Shown piece after piece: positions 43,001 through 52,342 of a DNA stretch of 64,000 nt (within the stretch, counting starts at the first letter, position 1; each line of letters opens with the position of its first letter). Location of the stretch: NCBI GenBank assembly GCA_046350555.1, contig JAXMAF010000023.1, positions 18,074 to 82,073 of the forward strand, written 5' to 3'. The notes beneath the pieces are model-generated. The model was not told the DNA's origin. It did not search any database and saw only the letters and a program-made list of their open reading frames with translations. The stretch comes from JAXMAF01 sp046350555 (GTDB lineage: Bacteria > Planctomycetota > Phycisphaerae > Phycisphaerales > SM1A02). The translations under genes were made by a program, and so were the position numbers.

Positions 43001-46000
43001 TCACCGGATCGACGCGTCGATCACGATCGGCACGATCGTCGCCCCCTGCGATTCCGCCAGCTCAGCGGCTTGTCGTTCCAGATCTGCACGCGCCTCCTCG
43101 ATGGATGCCCAGCGGGGACGATGCGCCCTTGCCAGTCCATTGCCTGCGGGCGCGCCCATCCATGCGACGACGTACACGCCGTGCATCGCGCCGAGTTCGG
43201 GCATGTACCGATCGGCAAGCTGCTCCTTCATTGCTGTCTTGGCCTCGGGGTTGTGCGATAGCTTGACCTCGATAGGAGTTCGAATCTGCGAGCCTCGCAT
43301 GGTTCCACGGGCAGGCACCTGCACCAATACATCGAGCTCGGAGCCCGGCTCGCCGCCAGCAGCGCGGGGGACGGCGCGGCGGTGAATCTCCACCTCCCGG
43401 TCGGCAGCGATGGCCAGATCCTCGAAGTAGGATCGAATGGCACCGCAGATCTTGCCGGAGACATGTTCTTCCGCCTTCGGTGAGGGCGGTCGCCTTGATG
43501 CCGTGTTCCAGAGGTCTTCGACGGTATCGGCGCCTTCCTGCCGGAGTCGGCGTTCGTAGCCCTCGATCGCTCTGCGGACGCCCTCCAGGACGTCGTCCTC
43601 GGATCGCACCAGCCGGCGCTCCGTCGATCGAACCACCTCTCCGATGACGTCCAGCGGCAGCGCCAGCCATTGCGAGAGACGCCACGCCCGCTCAGCTCGG
43701 GCTCTGGGCCGACGGAGCCATGGATACCTCGCTCCGAATCGCCGTTCGAGGTCTCTCAGTGCATCAACCGCAGCCTGATCCTCGCGGTCTCCGAGAGCTG
43801 AAATGAGCTGGCCACGCAAGTTCCGCGCCGAGTCGTCGGAGCCAGCAAAGTACGCACCCTCATACACCGGATCAGACTCGGGCGGAAAGTGCTCAAGCAG
43901 CAGCGCGAACAGCTCGGCCCATCGCGCCGGCCCAAACTGCGCCAAGGGACCAGGAGAATCTTCGTTCCGTCGTCGATACGCCGCACCATGCGCGAACAGC
44001 GCCAAGACGCGCCGCCCGTGCGCTGGATTCCTTGCAACGAACGCCAGCACTGCATCCCAGTGGTCGGGAGGTCGAACGGTCAGCATGGCTGTCGCGACTT
44101 GGACGCTTGCGGCATCATCCGTGTCCGGACCCGGAGTATCCAAGCAGCGCAATAGCGCCTGCACTGACAGCTTCGGCGCCCGGGTCAGTAGGAATCCCGC
44201 GATCGGCGCGATGCAATCCTCTCGGACCTCGCCTCGCTCAAGCCGGCGCACCAGTTCGGCATCCAGAACGGCATCCTCAATCGGCATCGCAAGGTCAAGC
44301 AGCCGATTCACGTCGTGGGCGGAGCCGGCCGATGGATCTGTCGAGGCCCGATTCACCTCGCTGCGGACTTCTGCAGGTACGGATTGGTACAGGAGATCGA
44401 ATACTGATCGGTCACCCTCCTCCGCCGTGTGCAGACGCGCCTCGCGGACGACGTAATGGCACCATCGCAGCCACCACTCCCCACTGCGCGATCGCAACCA
44501 CTCCGGATCGCTACCAGCGACAAGCAGCATGGCGGACATGCAGGTTGAATTGCCGGAGTTGCTCGGCCATTTTCGACAGTCCACCGGCGTCTCCGCCTCC
44601 GTCTCAAGCAGCCTCTTGGCCGCCGCGACGATCCTCCCGCGAATCGAAGGGTCGGCGCTCTGCCAACCTGGCGTGCGCGTGAGATCTCGCTCCAAGCCGT
44701 AGTGCGTGCTCGCCGGCTCCAACGTCATCGCCCGACAAAGGTTGATGAAGAACTTTGGATCTTTGGCCTCGGCAAGTTCGATGCACCGGAGTACGCGTTC
44801 CTGCGGAGGTGGATCGAGGAGCACCGGTTCGCGCGGCGAATCCCGATCCTGCATGAGAGCCCACTGACCTCGCATCTTCTTCGCTTCCTCCGAGGCAAGG
44901 TCGACGGAGAGCGGGAAGTCCAGCACTCGGCTAACAGGATCGATTCCGCGGGCAGCAAGCCATGCCTCGACGCAGCCCAAGTCCGTGGTCCACGGCAGGC
45001 AGCGAGCGATGTGCAGGTAGTTCTCGCGCTCTTTCATCGGCCGGTCCGCGTCGCAGGCCTGCTCGATCAACCACGGGAAGTCATCGAGCGTGCACAGGCG
45101 CGGCGTCCGCAAGGCGGTCCACCAGAGATCTCCGTCGGAGATCGAACTGGAGGCGAGTGCGTCGATCAATCGGCGCCGCGCGTCTGGGTTGGCATCGAGC
45201 GCCGGCGGCAACTCAGGTTCGTCGTGCGCGCGGGCGAACCCTGCGCGTCGTAGGGCACTGAGGGGCGAGTCGACATGTGCCGCGGCACACCCTGCCATGA
45301 TGTCCACAAGCCCAACAATTACACCCGGCTCATCGAGCTGGTCGACAGCGTGATGTACGATCCGCACCGCGATGCGGTGCAACGGATCGGTATCTCCCAT
45401 CCGGCAGAGGTGCGATCTTGCCCATCGAAGGCCCTCGACGGTGAACCCTTCTGCGTTGAAGCAGGACCGTTCGAGTTCCCAGAGAAACCCGTCGTAGGCA
45501 CCGTGATAATTGGACCTCGGAGGCTCAGTGAGCGCCGCAAGGAGGTCGGGAGTCGTCAGTCCCCTTGGCCAGTTGCAACGAAGCGCCAGTCCCTTCAGAT
45601 CGGCGATCTCGTCATCTGGGCTACTGGCGATCAGCGGCTTCGTTCTTGCCTTCACTTCATCCGTCCCGATCTTGACGAGGGCATGCCCCGCGGACTTCCT
45701 CGCTTCCATCGGCGCTGTATGGTCGAGCATCAGATCGGCGAGATCGTCGCTCATCGACGACAGCTTCCATGTTTTGATCAGCTCGATGGCGCACTCCAGT
45801 ACGTCCTCGCACCCGGAACCCCGCTCCCGCAGAACCGGTTTCAGATCGGCTTCGGCATCGTCATATTGGAGTCCATCGAGCACAATCTCTCCGCGCCCGA
45901 CTTGCGCATCCGTGAGCTCTCCCCGCCGGCAACGTTCGAGGAGCCCAAGAGTCGCAGTTCGACGCAGCTGGTTGTCGGCCACATCCGACAGGCCCACAAT

Positions 46001-47176
46001 CTCGGGATCGGTTGAGGCGATCCACTCGGCGATGCCGGCATTCAGCATGGCAGCAAACGCTGCGGTCTCCCGAAGCGGCCCCGCGACACCCTCGGCCGCT
46101 CCAGCGGGACTGGCAAGAAGTCCCCGGGCCTGATGCGGGAGCATGCGTGCGAGACGGCGCCCTGCGAGATACTCCGCGATCTGCCGGTGCGCGAATCGGA
46201 ATGTGGCCGGGAACTCCGAATCACACAGACCCGAGGCGCCGATGTCCGCCAATGTCTCGCGATCAAGCGGCCGAGACCCGCTCTCGTTGAGGAGCTCCAG
46301 GTCATGCGAAGAGAGATGGGTTGAAGGCGGATCGTTCGACAAGTCGATTGTCTCCCGACCCGTCAGGACGACCGCGCATGCGAGTCGCTCAGCGGCGCCC
46401 AGGATCACGTCCGGTGACAGCCGCAAATCGGTGCCCAATTCGAACCGCTCATGGCGATCTTCAGCCAGCTCTCGCATCCCGCGATCAAAGAGATCGCCGA
46501 TGGAGGTCGGGAGATCGCCTCGCTGGCTCAGTCTGAGCAGGAGCCCGAGCGTAAGAGCATTCGAGGCAAGCGCGTCGGCCCTGAACCGCCGAACATGCTC
46601 CATGAATGTGGCCCCATCGAGGCCCGCCGATTGTGCGGCGGCAATGACGTCGGCGGCGTTCAGCGGCTGCAAGAGTGCTGTGCCGAAGTTGGTCGCTGCG
46701 CTGCCGTCAATGAACCTACTGGCGAGACCTGCGGGCCACACAGCCGAACGGCATGTGATCCGGACTGCGGCGCCGACCGGTATTGCTCGCTCGTCGATCC
46801 ATGAAAGGATCTCGCGCCAGGCTCGTCGCAACGGGACCATTGCCTCGTCGAGCGCGTCAAGATAGATCGAGGTCGTGGCATTCGCCCCATCGGTGAGTAG
46901 GTCGAGCTTGCGACGGAGCTCGTCAGCCGACCCGGAGTGATCCGCCAAGCGGCACTCCCAAACGACTCGATCATCCGCTCGTTCCACCTGGGCGAGCCGC
47001 TTCGCCTCGGTCGTCTTGCCTGCGCCGGCTGGCCCGAGGAGAGCCAGCGCCTTGAACGCCTTGAGGTTGAGAGTCGCGACGGGCTGCGGCTCGTCGCCAC
47101 TGCGAATGAGCAACCAGCGCCGCTCGATCGGCCAAAGGCCTGAGGCGGCTGCGGGTTGGATCGAGACTTTGGTCAT
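43001..47176 (-). CDS. Large STAND/NACHT-like NTPase with a C-terminal PD-(D/E)xK nuclease-like domain
   Basis: A 1391-residue protein from MTKVSIQPAAASGLWP. The P-loop is ALLGPAGAGKTTEAKRLAQ (about residues 46-62) and the Walker B motif TSIYLDALDEAM (about 103-112), the LDALDE form seen in NACHT-type STAND NTPases. FRFAHRQIAEYLAGRRLARM near residue 370 is the conserved helix after the winged helix of such proteins. A long helical-repeat region (450-1200) follows. The last 150 residues have GSELDVLVQVPA and RTPIEVKLSHNPEA, spaced like the D...ExK core of PD-(D/E)xK nucleases. Together this reads as a sensor-switch-effector protein like bacterial antiviral STAND proteins. Base composition looks less GC-rich than the flanks, suggesting transfer. 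The role in defence is inference. Confidence 0.85.
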   Translation of the reverse strand: MTKVSIQPAAASGLWPIERRWLLIRSGDEPQPVATLNLKAFKALALLGPAGAGKTTEAKRLAQVERADDRVVWECRLADHSGSADELRRKLDLLTDGANATTSIYLDALDEAMVPLRRAWREILSWIDERAIPVGAAVRITCRSAVWPAGLASRFIDGSAATNFGTALLQPLNAADVIAAAQSAGLDGATFMEHVRRFRADALASNALTLGLLLRLSQRGDLPTSIGDLFDRGMRELAEDRHERFELGTDLRLSPDVILGAAERLACAVVLTGRETIDLSNDPPSTHLSSHDLELLNESGSRPLDRETLADIGASGLCDSEFPATFRFAHRQIAEYLAGRRLARMLPHQARGLLASPAGAAEGVAGPLRETAAFAAMLNAGIAEWIASTDPEIVGLSDVADNQLRRTATLGLLERCRRGELTDAQVGRGEIVLDGLQYDDAEADLKPVLRERGSGCEDVLECAIELIKTWKLSSMSDDLADLMLDHTAPMEARKSAGHALVKIGTDEVKARTKPLIASSPDDEIADLKGLALRCNWPRGLTTPDLLAALTEPPRSNYHGAYDGFLWELERSCFNAEGFTVEGLRWARSHLCRMGDTDPLHRIAVRIVHHAVDQLDEPGVIVGLVDIMAGCAAAHVDSPLSALRRAGFARAHDEPELPPALDANPDARRRLIDALASSSISDGDLWWTALRTPRLCTLDDFPWLIEQACDADRPMKERENYLHIARCLPWTTDLGCVEAWLAARGIDPVSRVLDFPLSVDLASEEAKKMRGQWALMQDRDSPREPVLLDPPPQERVLRCIELAEAKDPKFFINLCRAMTLEPASTHYGLERDLTRTPGWQSADPSIRGRIVAAAKRLLETEAETPVDCRKWPSNSGNSTCMSAMLLVAGSDPEWLRSRSGEWWLRWCHYVVREARLHTAEEGDRSVFDLLYQSVPAEVRSEVNRASTDPSAGSAHDVNRLLDLAMPIEDAVLDAELVRRLERGEVREDCIAPIAGFLLTRAPKLSVQALLRCLDTPGPDTDDAASVQVATAMLTVRPPDHWDAVLAFVARNPAHGRRVLALFAHGAAYRRRNEDSPGPLAQFGPARWAELFALLLEHFPPESDPVYEGAYFAGSDDSARNLRGQLISALGDREDQAAVDALRDLERRFGARYPWLRRPRARAERAWRLSQWLALPLDVIGEVVRSTERRLVRSEDDVLEGVRRAIEGYERRLRQEGADTVEDLWNTASRRPPSPKAEEHVSGKICGAIRSYFEDLAIAADREVEIHRRAVPRAAGGEPGSELDVLVQVPARGTMRGSQIRTPIEVKLSHNPEAKTAMKEQLADRYMPELGAMHGVYVVAWMGAPAGNGLARAHRPRWASIEEARADLERQAAELAESQGATIVPIVIDASIR

Positions 47177-47459
47177 CGACGTTGCCTCGCGCCGTCGCAT
47201 CGGTGCTCGGAGCCTCGCTGCATCGCAGCCAACCTTGCGGGCATCCAAAGGGCAAGGCTCGACGCCGACGGTTGGAGAGTGGGGACAAGTTTGGACACGG
47301 ACTTCGTGACACCGCGCCGCGAACGATCGCCACACCTTGCGAGTGGAGTTGGATCGTCCCACAGGATGCGGGTGACCATCAGCGCACAAGCGTGCCCAAT
47401 CTGCCTCCCCACCTTGTCTGCCGATGGGCGAGCGTCGGGCGCAGGGCGGACATGCCGCA

Positions 47460-47990
47460 TCACGCCGCCTCAACCGCGTCGAAGTCGTTGAATCCAACAT
47501 CCTTCTCGAGCTTCGGCAGAAGTCCGTCCTTGCGTCGAGCCACCAGCGCTGCCATGAACAGGAGCTCGGGCACGTGAACGCCGGTGCGTGCCACGAACTT
47601 CGTGACTAGCTCCGCTCGACTCGTCTCGTCCACCAGCAGTCGATCCGCGGCGACGTCGTGTTGCAGGTAGAGCTCGTCGACAACGGCCCACTGCTCGGAC
47701 GTGAACGTGTCGCTGCCAGGGCAGGCGAGCCGCTGATGATTGGGACCAAGCGGCTCCCATCGGCCGGGACGGCTCGCCGGACGCTTTCTCCGGGTCATGA
47801 TGTAGTGATGGACGTCGCTCGTTGTGTCGCTGCGTCCGGTGGCTAGGTTCCACGCGGCGACGAAACGAGCAAACCACTCGGGCCGCTGTGCGAACTGGCC
47901 ATCAGGAACGCCGGTCGCGTGATGCAGCGTCCTGAGCAGGGCTTCCTCGGCATCCGAGAGCTTGATACACCGCCGTCGTTTGGTCATCAT
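47460..47990 (-). CDS. Unknown island protein with an internal duplication
   Basis: A 176-residue protein, MMTKRRRCIKLSDAEEALLR onward. Two halves look alike: LLRTLHHATGVPDGQF with WFARFVAAWNLATGR and ending in MTRRKR, and VVDELYLQHDVAADRL with ELVTKFVARTGVHVP and ending in VARRKD. So it is probably a duplicated helical module of about 55 residues. There is no signal or membrane part. It lies 90 bp after the XRE-ImmA gene and 283 bp before the STAND gene on the same strand. In many genomes an XRE-ImmA gene is followed by a PIN-domain toxin of DUF4411; this is not one. Function unknown. Confidence 0.75.
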   Translation of the reverse strand: MMTKRRRCIKLSDAEEALLRTLHHATGVPDGQFAQRPEWFARFVAAWNLATGRSDTTSDVHHYIMTRRKRPASRPGRWEPLGPNHQRLACPGSDTFTSEQWAVVDELYLQHDVAADRLLVDETSRAELVTKFVARTGVHVPELLFMAALVARRKDGLLPKLEKDVGFNDFDAVEAA

Positions 47991-48080
47991 GCTGGTATCT
48001 CCAGCGGCGCGAGGGGAAACTCGCGTCGCGCTGTGCGAGTCGCGGAGCTGCCCACATGGGCGGCCCTATCGTTCTTGGCC

Positions 48081-49253
48081 TCAAGGCACGATGCGAAGCC
48101 CCTTCCGTCCCGTGCCGGAATCGTCGGGCGCTTCGTCGTAGTCGTCCGCTCCCGTCGCTTGGGCAAGCCGGTGCCGGAGCTCGGCCTCCGACACACCGCT
48201 GACAGCCGCGAGACGACGAAGTGACACGCCAGCGACAAGTAGTGAGTCGACGATCGCTTCGAACCGCGTCGCTCGATCTGGCCACACGTCGCCCGGTTCG
48301 GATCGACGCCAACCCCTTTTGCCGAACTCGATCCAAAGTCGCCTCGACTCCTGTTGCGAGATGAGGCCCTCCCGACCGGCTCGATGCACCATCGCTGCGA
48401 GAGAGATGCCGAATCGAACCTTGAACCGCAGCAGGTCGACAACCGACTTCCGGCTGAACGCCTCGGCGAGCATGCGAGACGTGAGCAGCAAGTGGGACGC
48501 AAACTCGAATGCGTCCCGTTCCTCGGCGGCATGCGACGTCGGGTTGTCGCTGTGCATCCGGATCACATGGGCCGCCTCGTGCGCAGCCGTGATTCGAGTT
48601 CGGTCGTTGGGCATGCACGTGTTGATGAAGACAACGGGATCTTCGCCGTTGAGACCGGCCAACCCGGCGACGGCTAGAGTCGTGTCGATGTGCATGACTC
48701 GGATGCCCAGCGATTCGAGCAGTTCGATCACGCTGGGCAGCGGATCGCGATCATCCAGTTTGAGTTCGGAACGAAGGCGCCCCGCCGCGGCGGCAGGAGG
48801 CTCGTCACCAACGCGCGAAGTGAACGTCAACGTGCGTTCAAGCGGCTGGCCAGCGTACTGCTCGATGGCGAGGTAGGCATCGATCCATCGCTGGCACGCC
48901 CCCTCGAGTTGGCGCCGATCGCGGACGCCGACCTTGGAGCTGGCGTCACGGTATCGCGTCTTGTGCAGCGTTGGCTGGTCGCCGCGGAACCATCGAGGTT
49001 GGCGGTCGTAGAACGCCGCCAGCACTTCGAGAACAGCGGATGGCACGGGTGGCTGGTCACGCTCATACTTCGACAGCGCGACATGGGAAAGAGCGAATCC
49101 GCGGGGCCGCAAAGAAGCCACCACGGCCCTCGTCGACAAGCCGGTGAGGCGGCGGGCGTGGCCGAGCATCTCGCCCACAGTCGGCCGCCTTCCAATGGCA
49201 TCTAGACTCCCCGCATGGGGGGACGCCGTTTCCATTTTTTCCGGATCGACCAT
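48081..49253 (-). CDS. XRE helix-turn-helix protein fused to an ImmA/IrrE-type (M78) metallopeptidase
   Basis: A 390-residue protein. The N-terminal HTH reads TVGEMLGHARRLTGLSTRAV, then HVALSKYERDQPPVPSAVLE. The peptidase domain has the zinc motif in RTRITAAHEAAHVIRMHSD (HEAAH), then AAEERDAFEFASHLLL with the third ligand Glu. SRKSVVDLLRFKVRFGISLA is the typical following helix. The C-terminal 80 residues have a second helix-turn-helix-like segment (GVSLRRLAAVSGVSEAELRH). ImmA-type proteases cleave repressors to switch on mobile elements; fused to XRE they often act as antitoxins or regulators. As the first gene of the island it is the natural controller of the two genes downstream. MVDPEKME is used as the start. 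Confidence 0.88.
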   Translation of the reverse strand: MVDPEKMETASPHAGSLDAIGRRPTVGEMLGHARRLTGLSTRAVVASLRPRGFALSHVALSKYERDQPPVPSAVLEVLAAFYDRQPRWFRGDQPTLHKTRYRDASSKVGVRDRRQLEGACQRWIDAYLAIEQYAGQPLERTLTFTSRVGDEPPAAAAGRLRSELKLDDRDPLPSVIELLESLGIRVMHIDTTLAVAGLAGLNGEDPVVFINTCMPNDRTRITAAHEAAHVIRMHSDNPTSHAAEERDAFEFASHLLLTSRMLAEAFSRKSVVDLLRFKVRFGISLAAMVHRAGREGLISQQESRRLWIEFGKRGWRRSEPGDVWPDRATRFEAIVDSLLVAGVSLRRLAAVSGVSEAELRHRLAQATGADDYDEAPDDSGTGRKGLRIVP

Positions 49254-49907
49254 GAGTCGTGAACATCCTACGACCCGCCACCCAAGGGGTCAAGCGACTA
49301 TGGATCCCCCAGATGTTGGGGCCGCCCGCTTAACGTTGGCGATCTGATTGGCCTCCGGCGACTGCCTACCACCCCAAGGCCCCCGGTAGGAGTTCGAGTA
49401 ATGCGTGCCCAGACGCAGGGTCGAAACGGACACGCGGTTGATGAAGCTCGGACACGCACTTCGTGCGACGCTTGGACACGGCCTTCTTGCCTGCAGACGG
49501 CCACCAACCGGAGGCAACGGGCACACGAGGTTGGACACGCACACCGGTTGGCGGTGGTCTGCATCCTGTGGTCGCCACGACTCTGTCCCACAGGATGTCG
49601 AGGTCGTCGAGGTCGCTCCCGCAAGGAGTGCATGTCCAACTGTCACCCTTGTGGGGGCTCTCCGGCGAGCAGGCCGCCGAGACCCTGGAAACCCTGCCGC
49701 GCCAGGCAGATCGACCGTGGCGTGTGCCGAGCGGCGCTCTTCAAGCTGGTCTTGCGCGAGCGCCGCGTCGACGGGGCGGATCAATCATCGGATTCCTGGA
49801 GGATTCCAGGCGCTCGCCGATCTCCCCCGTCACCCGATGGAGCGCCCCGACGGAGGGAACGTGACCCTGCGGCGCGGGCGGAGCAATCCACGTCCGAGGA
49901 ACCACCG
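49254..49907. promoter_or_regulatory. Long gap at the right edge of the island with direct and inverted repeats
   Basis: About 650 bp without a credible gene. It contains four copies of (TT/TC/AC)GGACACG at 49428, 49449, 49472 and 49531; a similar TTGGACACGG lies at about 47291 inside the island. A 10-bp inverted repeat CATCCTGTGG / CCACAGGATG lies at 49562-49597, and CCCACAGGATG also recurs near 47359. These shared motifs hint at operators or remains of a duplicated end. The last 40 bp form the leader of the LamG protein gene. Confidence 0.5.
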
Positions 49908-52211
49908 ATGAGAACGAATGTCGCAGCAACTCGAGGCGTCGGGCGCTCCGCAGCCTTGGCGCTCGGCGTCCTGGCCGTCGGCCTGGGCTCGGAACACTGC
50001 CTCGCCGGGGCAACCATCACCGCGTCCGCCGACAGTCGCGACGCCACGCTCCTCGCCTGGGGTAGCACCCACAGGCCGTTGCAGACCGGCTACACCGTCG
50101 ATCCGGAGAACATGTACGACCCGATCACATTCAACCAATGCGTGGTCAACGCACCGGACAAGGCATGCCTGACCTCGAGTTCCCAGTTCCTGAACTTCAG
50201 CGGGGCGGGGAACACCACCACCGGCTTCGCCATCTCAAGCACGCTGGTCGCCATGCATCACGCCAGTGTGACCGAGGCGATCAACATCAGCCTGATCGTC
50301 TCGGGACTCGCAGGCGGAGAGACGGCCCCCTTCGCCTTCGATGGGTTCATCACCGACGTCGGCGCCGGCGGGGTCGGCATCGTCACCGTCACGGTCAACG
50401 GCCCCGGGGTCAACCTCCTGCGCGATTCGTTCGGCGACTGGAGCGAGTCGGTGAATCTCGCCAACGGCGAATACACGGTTCAGATCGCCGCGTCGGCCAA
50501 CAACCTCTCCCCCTTCATCTCCACCGCCGGCGTCTCGTACGCGGTCGGGTTCAAGGTGGATGCCTCCATGCTGTCGTGCGGAACGCCCGATGCCGGCTCG
50601 TGCTTCGCGACGCACACCATTCCGTTCTGTAACGACGCCCTGTGCTGCGACGCCGTGTGCGACGACGACATCTTCTGCTGCGAAATCTCGTGGGACGGCC
50701 CGTGTGTCGGCGAGGCCTTGGATCTGTGCTATCCGAACGTGCCTCTCTGCGAAGGCCTCGGCCGCGACTTCCTTCCCGGCGAGCAGGCAAACGTCCCGAG
50801 CTTCGGCTTGGTGGCCCCGACGACCGCCATCACCATCGAGTACTGGCAGCGGATCGACGGCGTCTCCCTGAACCCGAACGTGGTGATCACATGCGGGAGC
50901 AGCCAGGACAACCGCATCGTCACCGAGACGACTCCCACGGGAAGCATCTTGTTCGACTTCGGTACGTGGCAGGACGGCGGCCGGATCGTGGTGCCGGCGC
51001 CGCCGGAGATCTTCGACGGCTGGCATCACTTCGCCTTCGTGGCCAGCAACGCGGGCCAGTTCATGCGCGTCTTCCTCGACGGCGAGCTGATCGGTCAGAA
51101 GGCCTCTGCGAGCGCGTTCACGCAAGTCGACGTTCCGCTGGCCATCGCCGGCAGCTTCGACGGCGCCATCGACGAGCTGCGCATCTGGAACGTGGCGCGG
51201 ACGCCGCAGCAGATCGCCGCCGGCTTCGACCAGACGGTTCCCTTCGACTCGGCGAACCTGGTCGCCTACTACCGCATGGACTCGACCGCCGAGACCACCC
51301 TCCTGGTCGACCGGTCCAGCGTCGGCGGCACGCAGAACGCCGCGCTGGTCGGCAGCCCGGCGTTCGTCGAGGGGCGCGACGTGGTGGGCATCTGCTATCC
51401 GGACGTGTCGCTGTGCGACGGACTGGCCAGGGACTTCACGCTCGGCCAGAAGGCCGAGGTGGCGGGCTTCGGACTCGTGGCGCCCACCTCGGAGATCACG
51501 ATCGAGTTCTGGCAGCTCCTCGAAACCGGCGCCGGGAACCGGTCGGTCATCGAATGCCAACAGAGTCTGACCAACCGCATCGTGACGCACACGCCGTGGA
51601 CCAACGGCAACATCATCTTCGACTTCGGCGCGGCCTTCGGTGGCGGTCGGCTGGAGGTGTCGGCGCCGCCGAACATCCTCGGGAGCTGGCACCACTTCGC
51701 CTTCGTGGCGAGCAATCCCGGCCAGTTCATGCGGGCGTACCACAACGGCCATCTGATCGGCCAGATTGCCACGGCCAACGCGTTCAATCCGGCCAGCATC
51801 CCGTTGAAGATCGCCGACAGCTATGACGGCAGGGTCGACGAGCTGCGCATCTGGAACGTGGCGCGCACGCCGCAGCAGATCTGCGACGCCTGGTACCGCA
51901 CCGTGCCGGTCGACAGCCCAGGACTCCTCGCCTACTACCGCATGGATTCGTCGATGGAGACCGACTCGCTGATCGACCTCGCCGGGCCGGGTGGCGCCAA
52001 TGACGCCCTGCTCACCGGATCTCCGGCCTTCATCACCGCCGTGCCCTGTGTGGTCTTCGGTGACCTCAACGGCGACGGGCTGGTCAACGGCGCCGACCTC
52101 GGAATCCTTCTCGGCGCCTGGGGCACCAGCAACCCGGTGGCCGACCTCAACTGCGATGGCGCCGTCGGCGGCGGCGACCTCGGCCTGGTGCTGGGCGCCT
52201 GGACCGGCTGA
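49908..52211 (+). CDS. Secreted protein with two LamG-like domains and a dockerin-like C-terminus
   Basis: A 767-residue protein. MRTNVAATRGVGRSAALALG begins a signal peptide ending near CLAGATITA. Residues 40-220 are strand-rich. A cysteine module at about 225-270 (FCNDALCCDAVCDDDIFCC) resembles modules in the subtilase at 27986. Two LamG/concanavalin-like domains follow (about 285-470 and 505-695), each with ITIEYWQ or ITIEFWQ, WHHFAFVASN.GQFMR, and DELRIWNVARTPQQI; they are clear duplicates. The tail has NGDGLVNGADLGILLGAW and LNCDGAVGGGDLGLVLGAW. LamG domains bind glycans or proteins, so this is probably a surface or matrix adhesin. Confidence 0.9.
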   Translation: MRTNVAATRGVGRSAALALGVLAVGLGSEHCLAGATITASADSRDATLLAWGSTHRPLQTGYTVDPENMYDPITFNQCVVNAPDKACLTSSSQFLNFSGAGNTTTGFAISSTLVAMHHASVTEAINISLIVSGLAGGETAPFAFDGFITDVGAGGVGIVTVTVNGPGVNLLRDSFGDWSESVNLANGEYTVQIAASANNLSPFISTAGVSYAVGFKVDASMLSCGTPDAGSCFATHTIPFCNDALCCDAVCDDDIFCCEISWDGPCVGEALDLCYPNVPLCEGLGRDFLPGEQANVPSFGLVAPTTAITIEYWQRIDGVSLNPNVVITCGSSQDNRIVTETTPTGSILFDFGTWQDGGRIVVPAPPEIFDGWHHFAFVASNAGQFMRVFLDGELIGQKASASAFTQVDVPLAIAGSFDGAIDELRIWNVARTPQQIAAGFDQTVPFDSANLVAYYRMDSTAETTLLVDRSSVGGTQNAALVGSPAFVEGRDVVGICYPDVSLCDGLARDFTLGQKAEVAGFGLVAPTSEITIEFWQLLETGAGNRSVIECQQSLTNRIVTHTPWTNGNIIFDFGAAFGGGRLEVSAPPNILGSWHHFAFVASNPGQFMRAYHNGHLIGQIATANAFNPASIPLKIADSYDGRVDELRIWNVARTPQQICDAWYRTVPVDSPGLLAYYRMDSSMETDSLIDLAGPGGANDALLTGSPAFITAVPCVVFGDLNGDGLVNGADLGILLGAWGTSNPVADLNCDGAVGGGDLGLVLGAWTG

Positions 52212-52342
52212 TCAGGGGTCCGAGCCGAAATTCGCCATCCCTGGCCCCGACAGGCCGCGACGAGGATCGATCATTGAAGCCATCGCCCGGACCTCCGCAA
52301 CGTGCGAGGGTCACTCATGCGACAGCCAAGTACACTGGCCCC

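Noticed and set aside
47460..47990. DUF4411/PIN toxin partner of the XRE-ImmA gene
   Set aside because: There is no N-terminal hydrophobic strand with a first Asp and no later acidic residues in PIN spacing.
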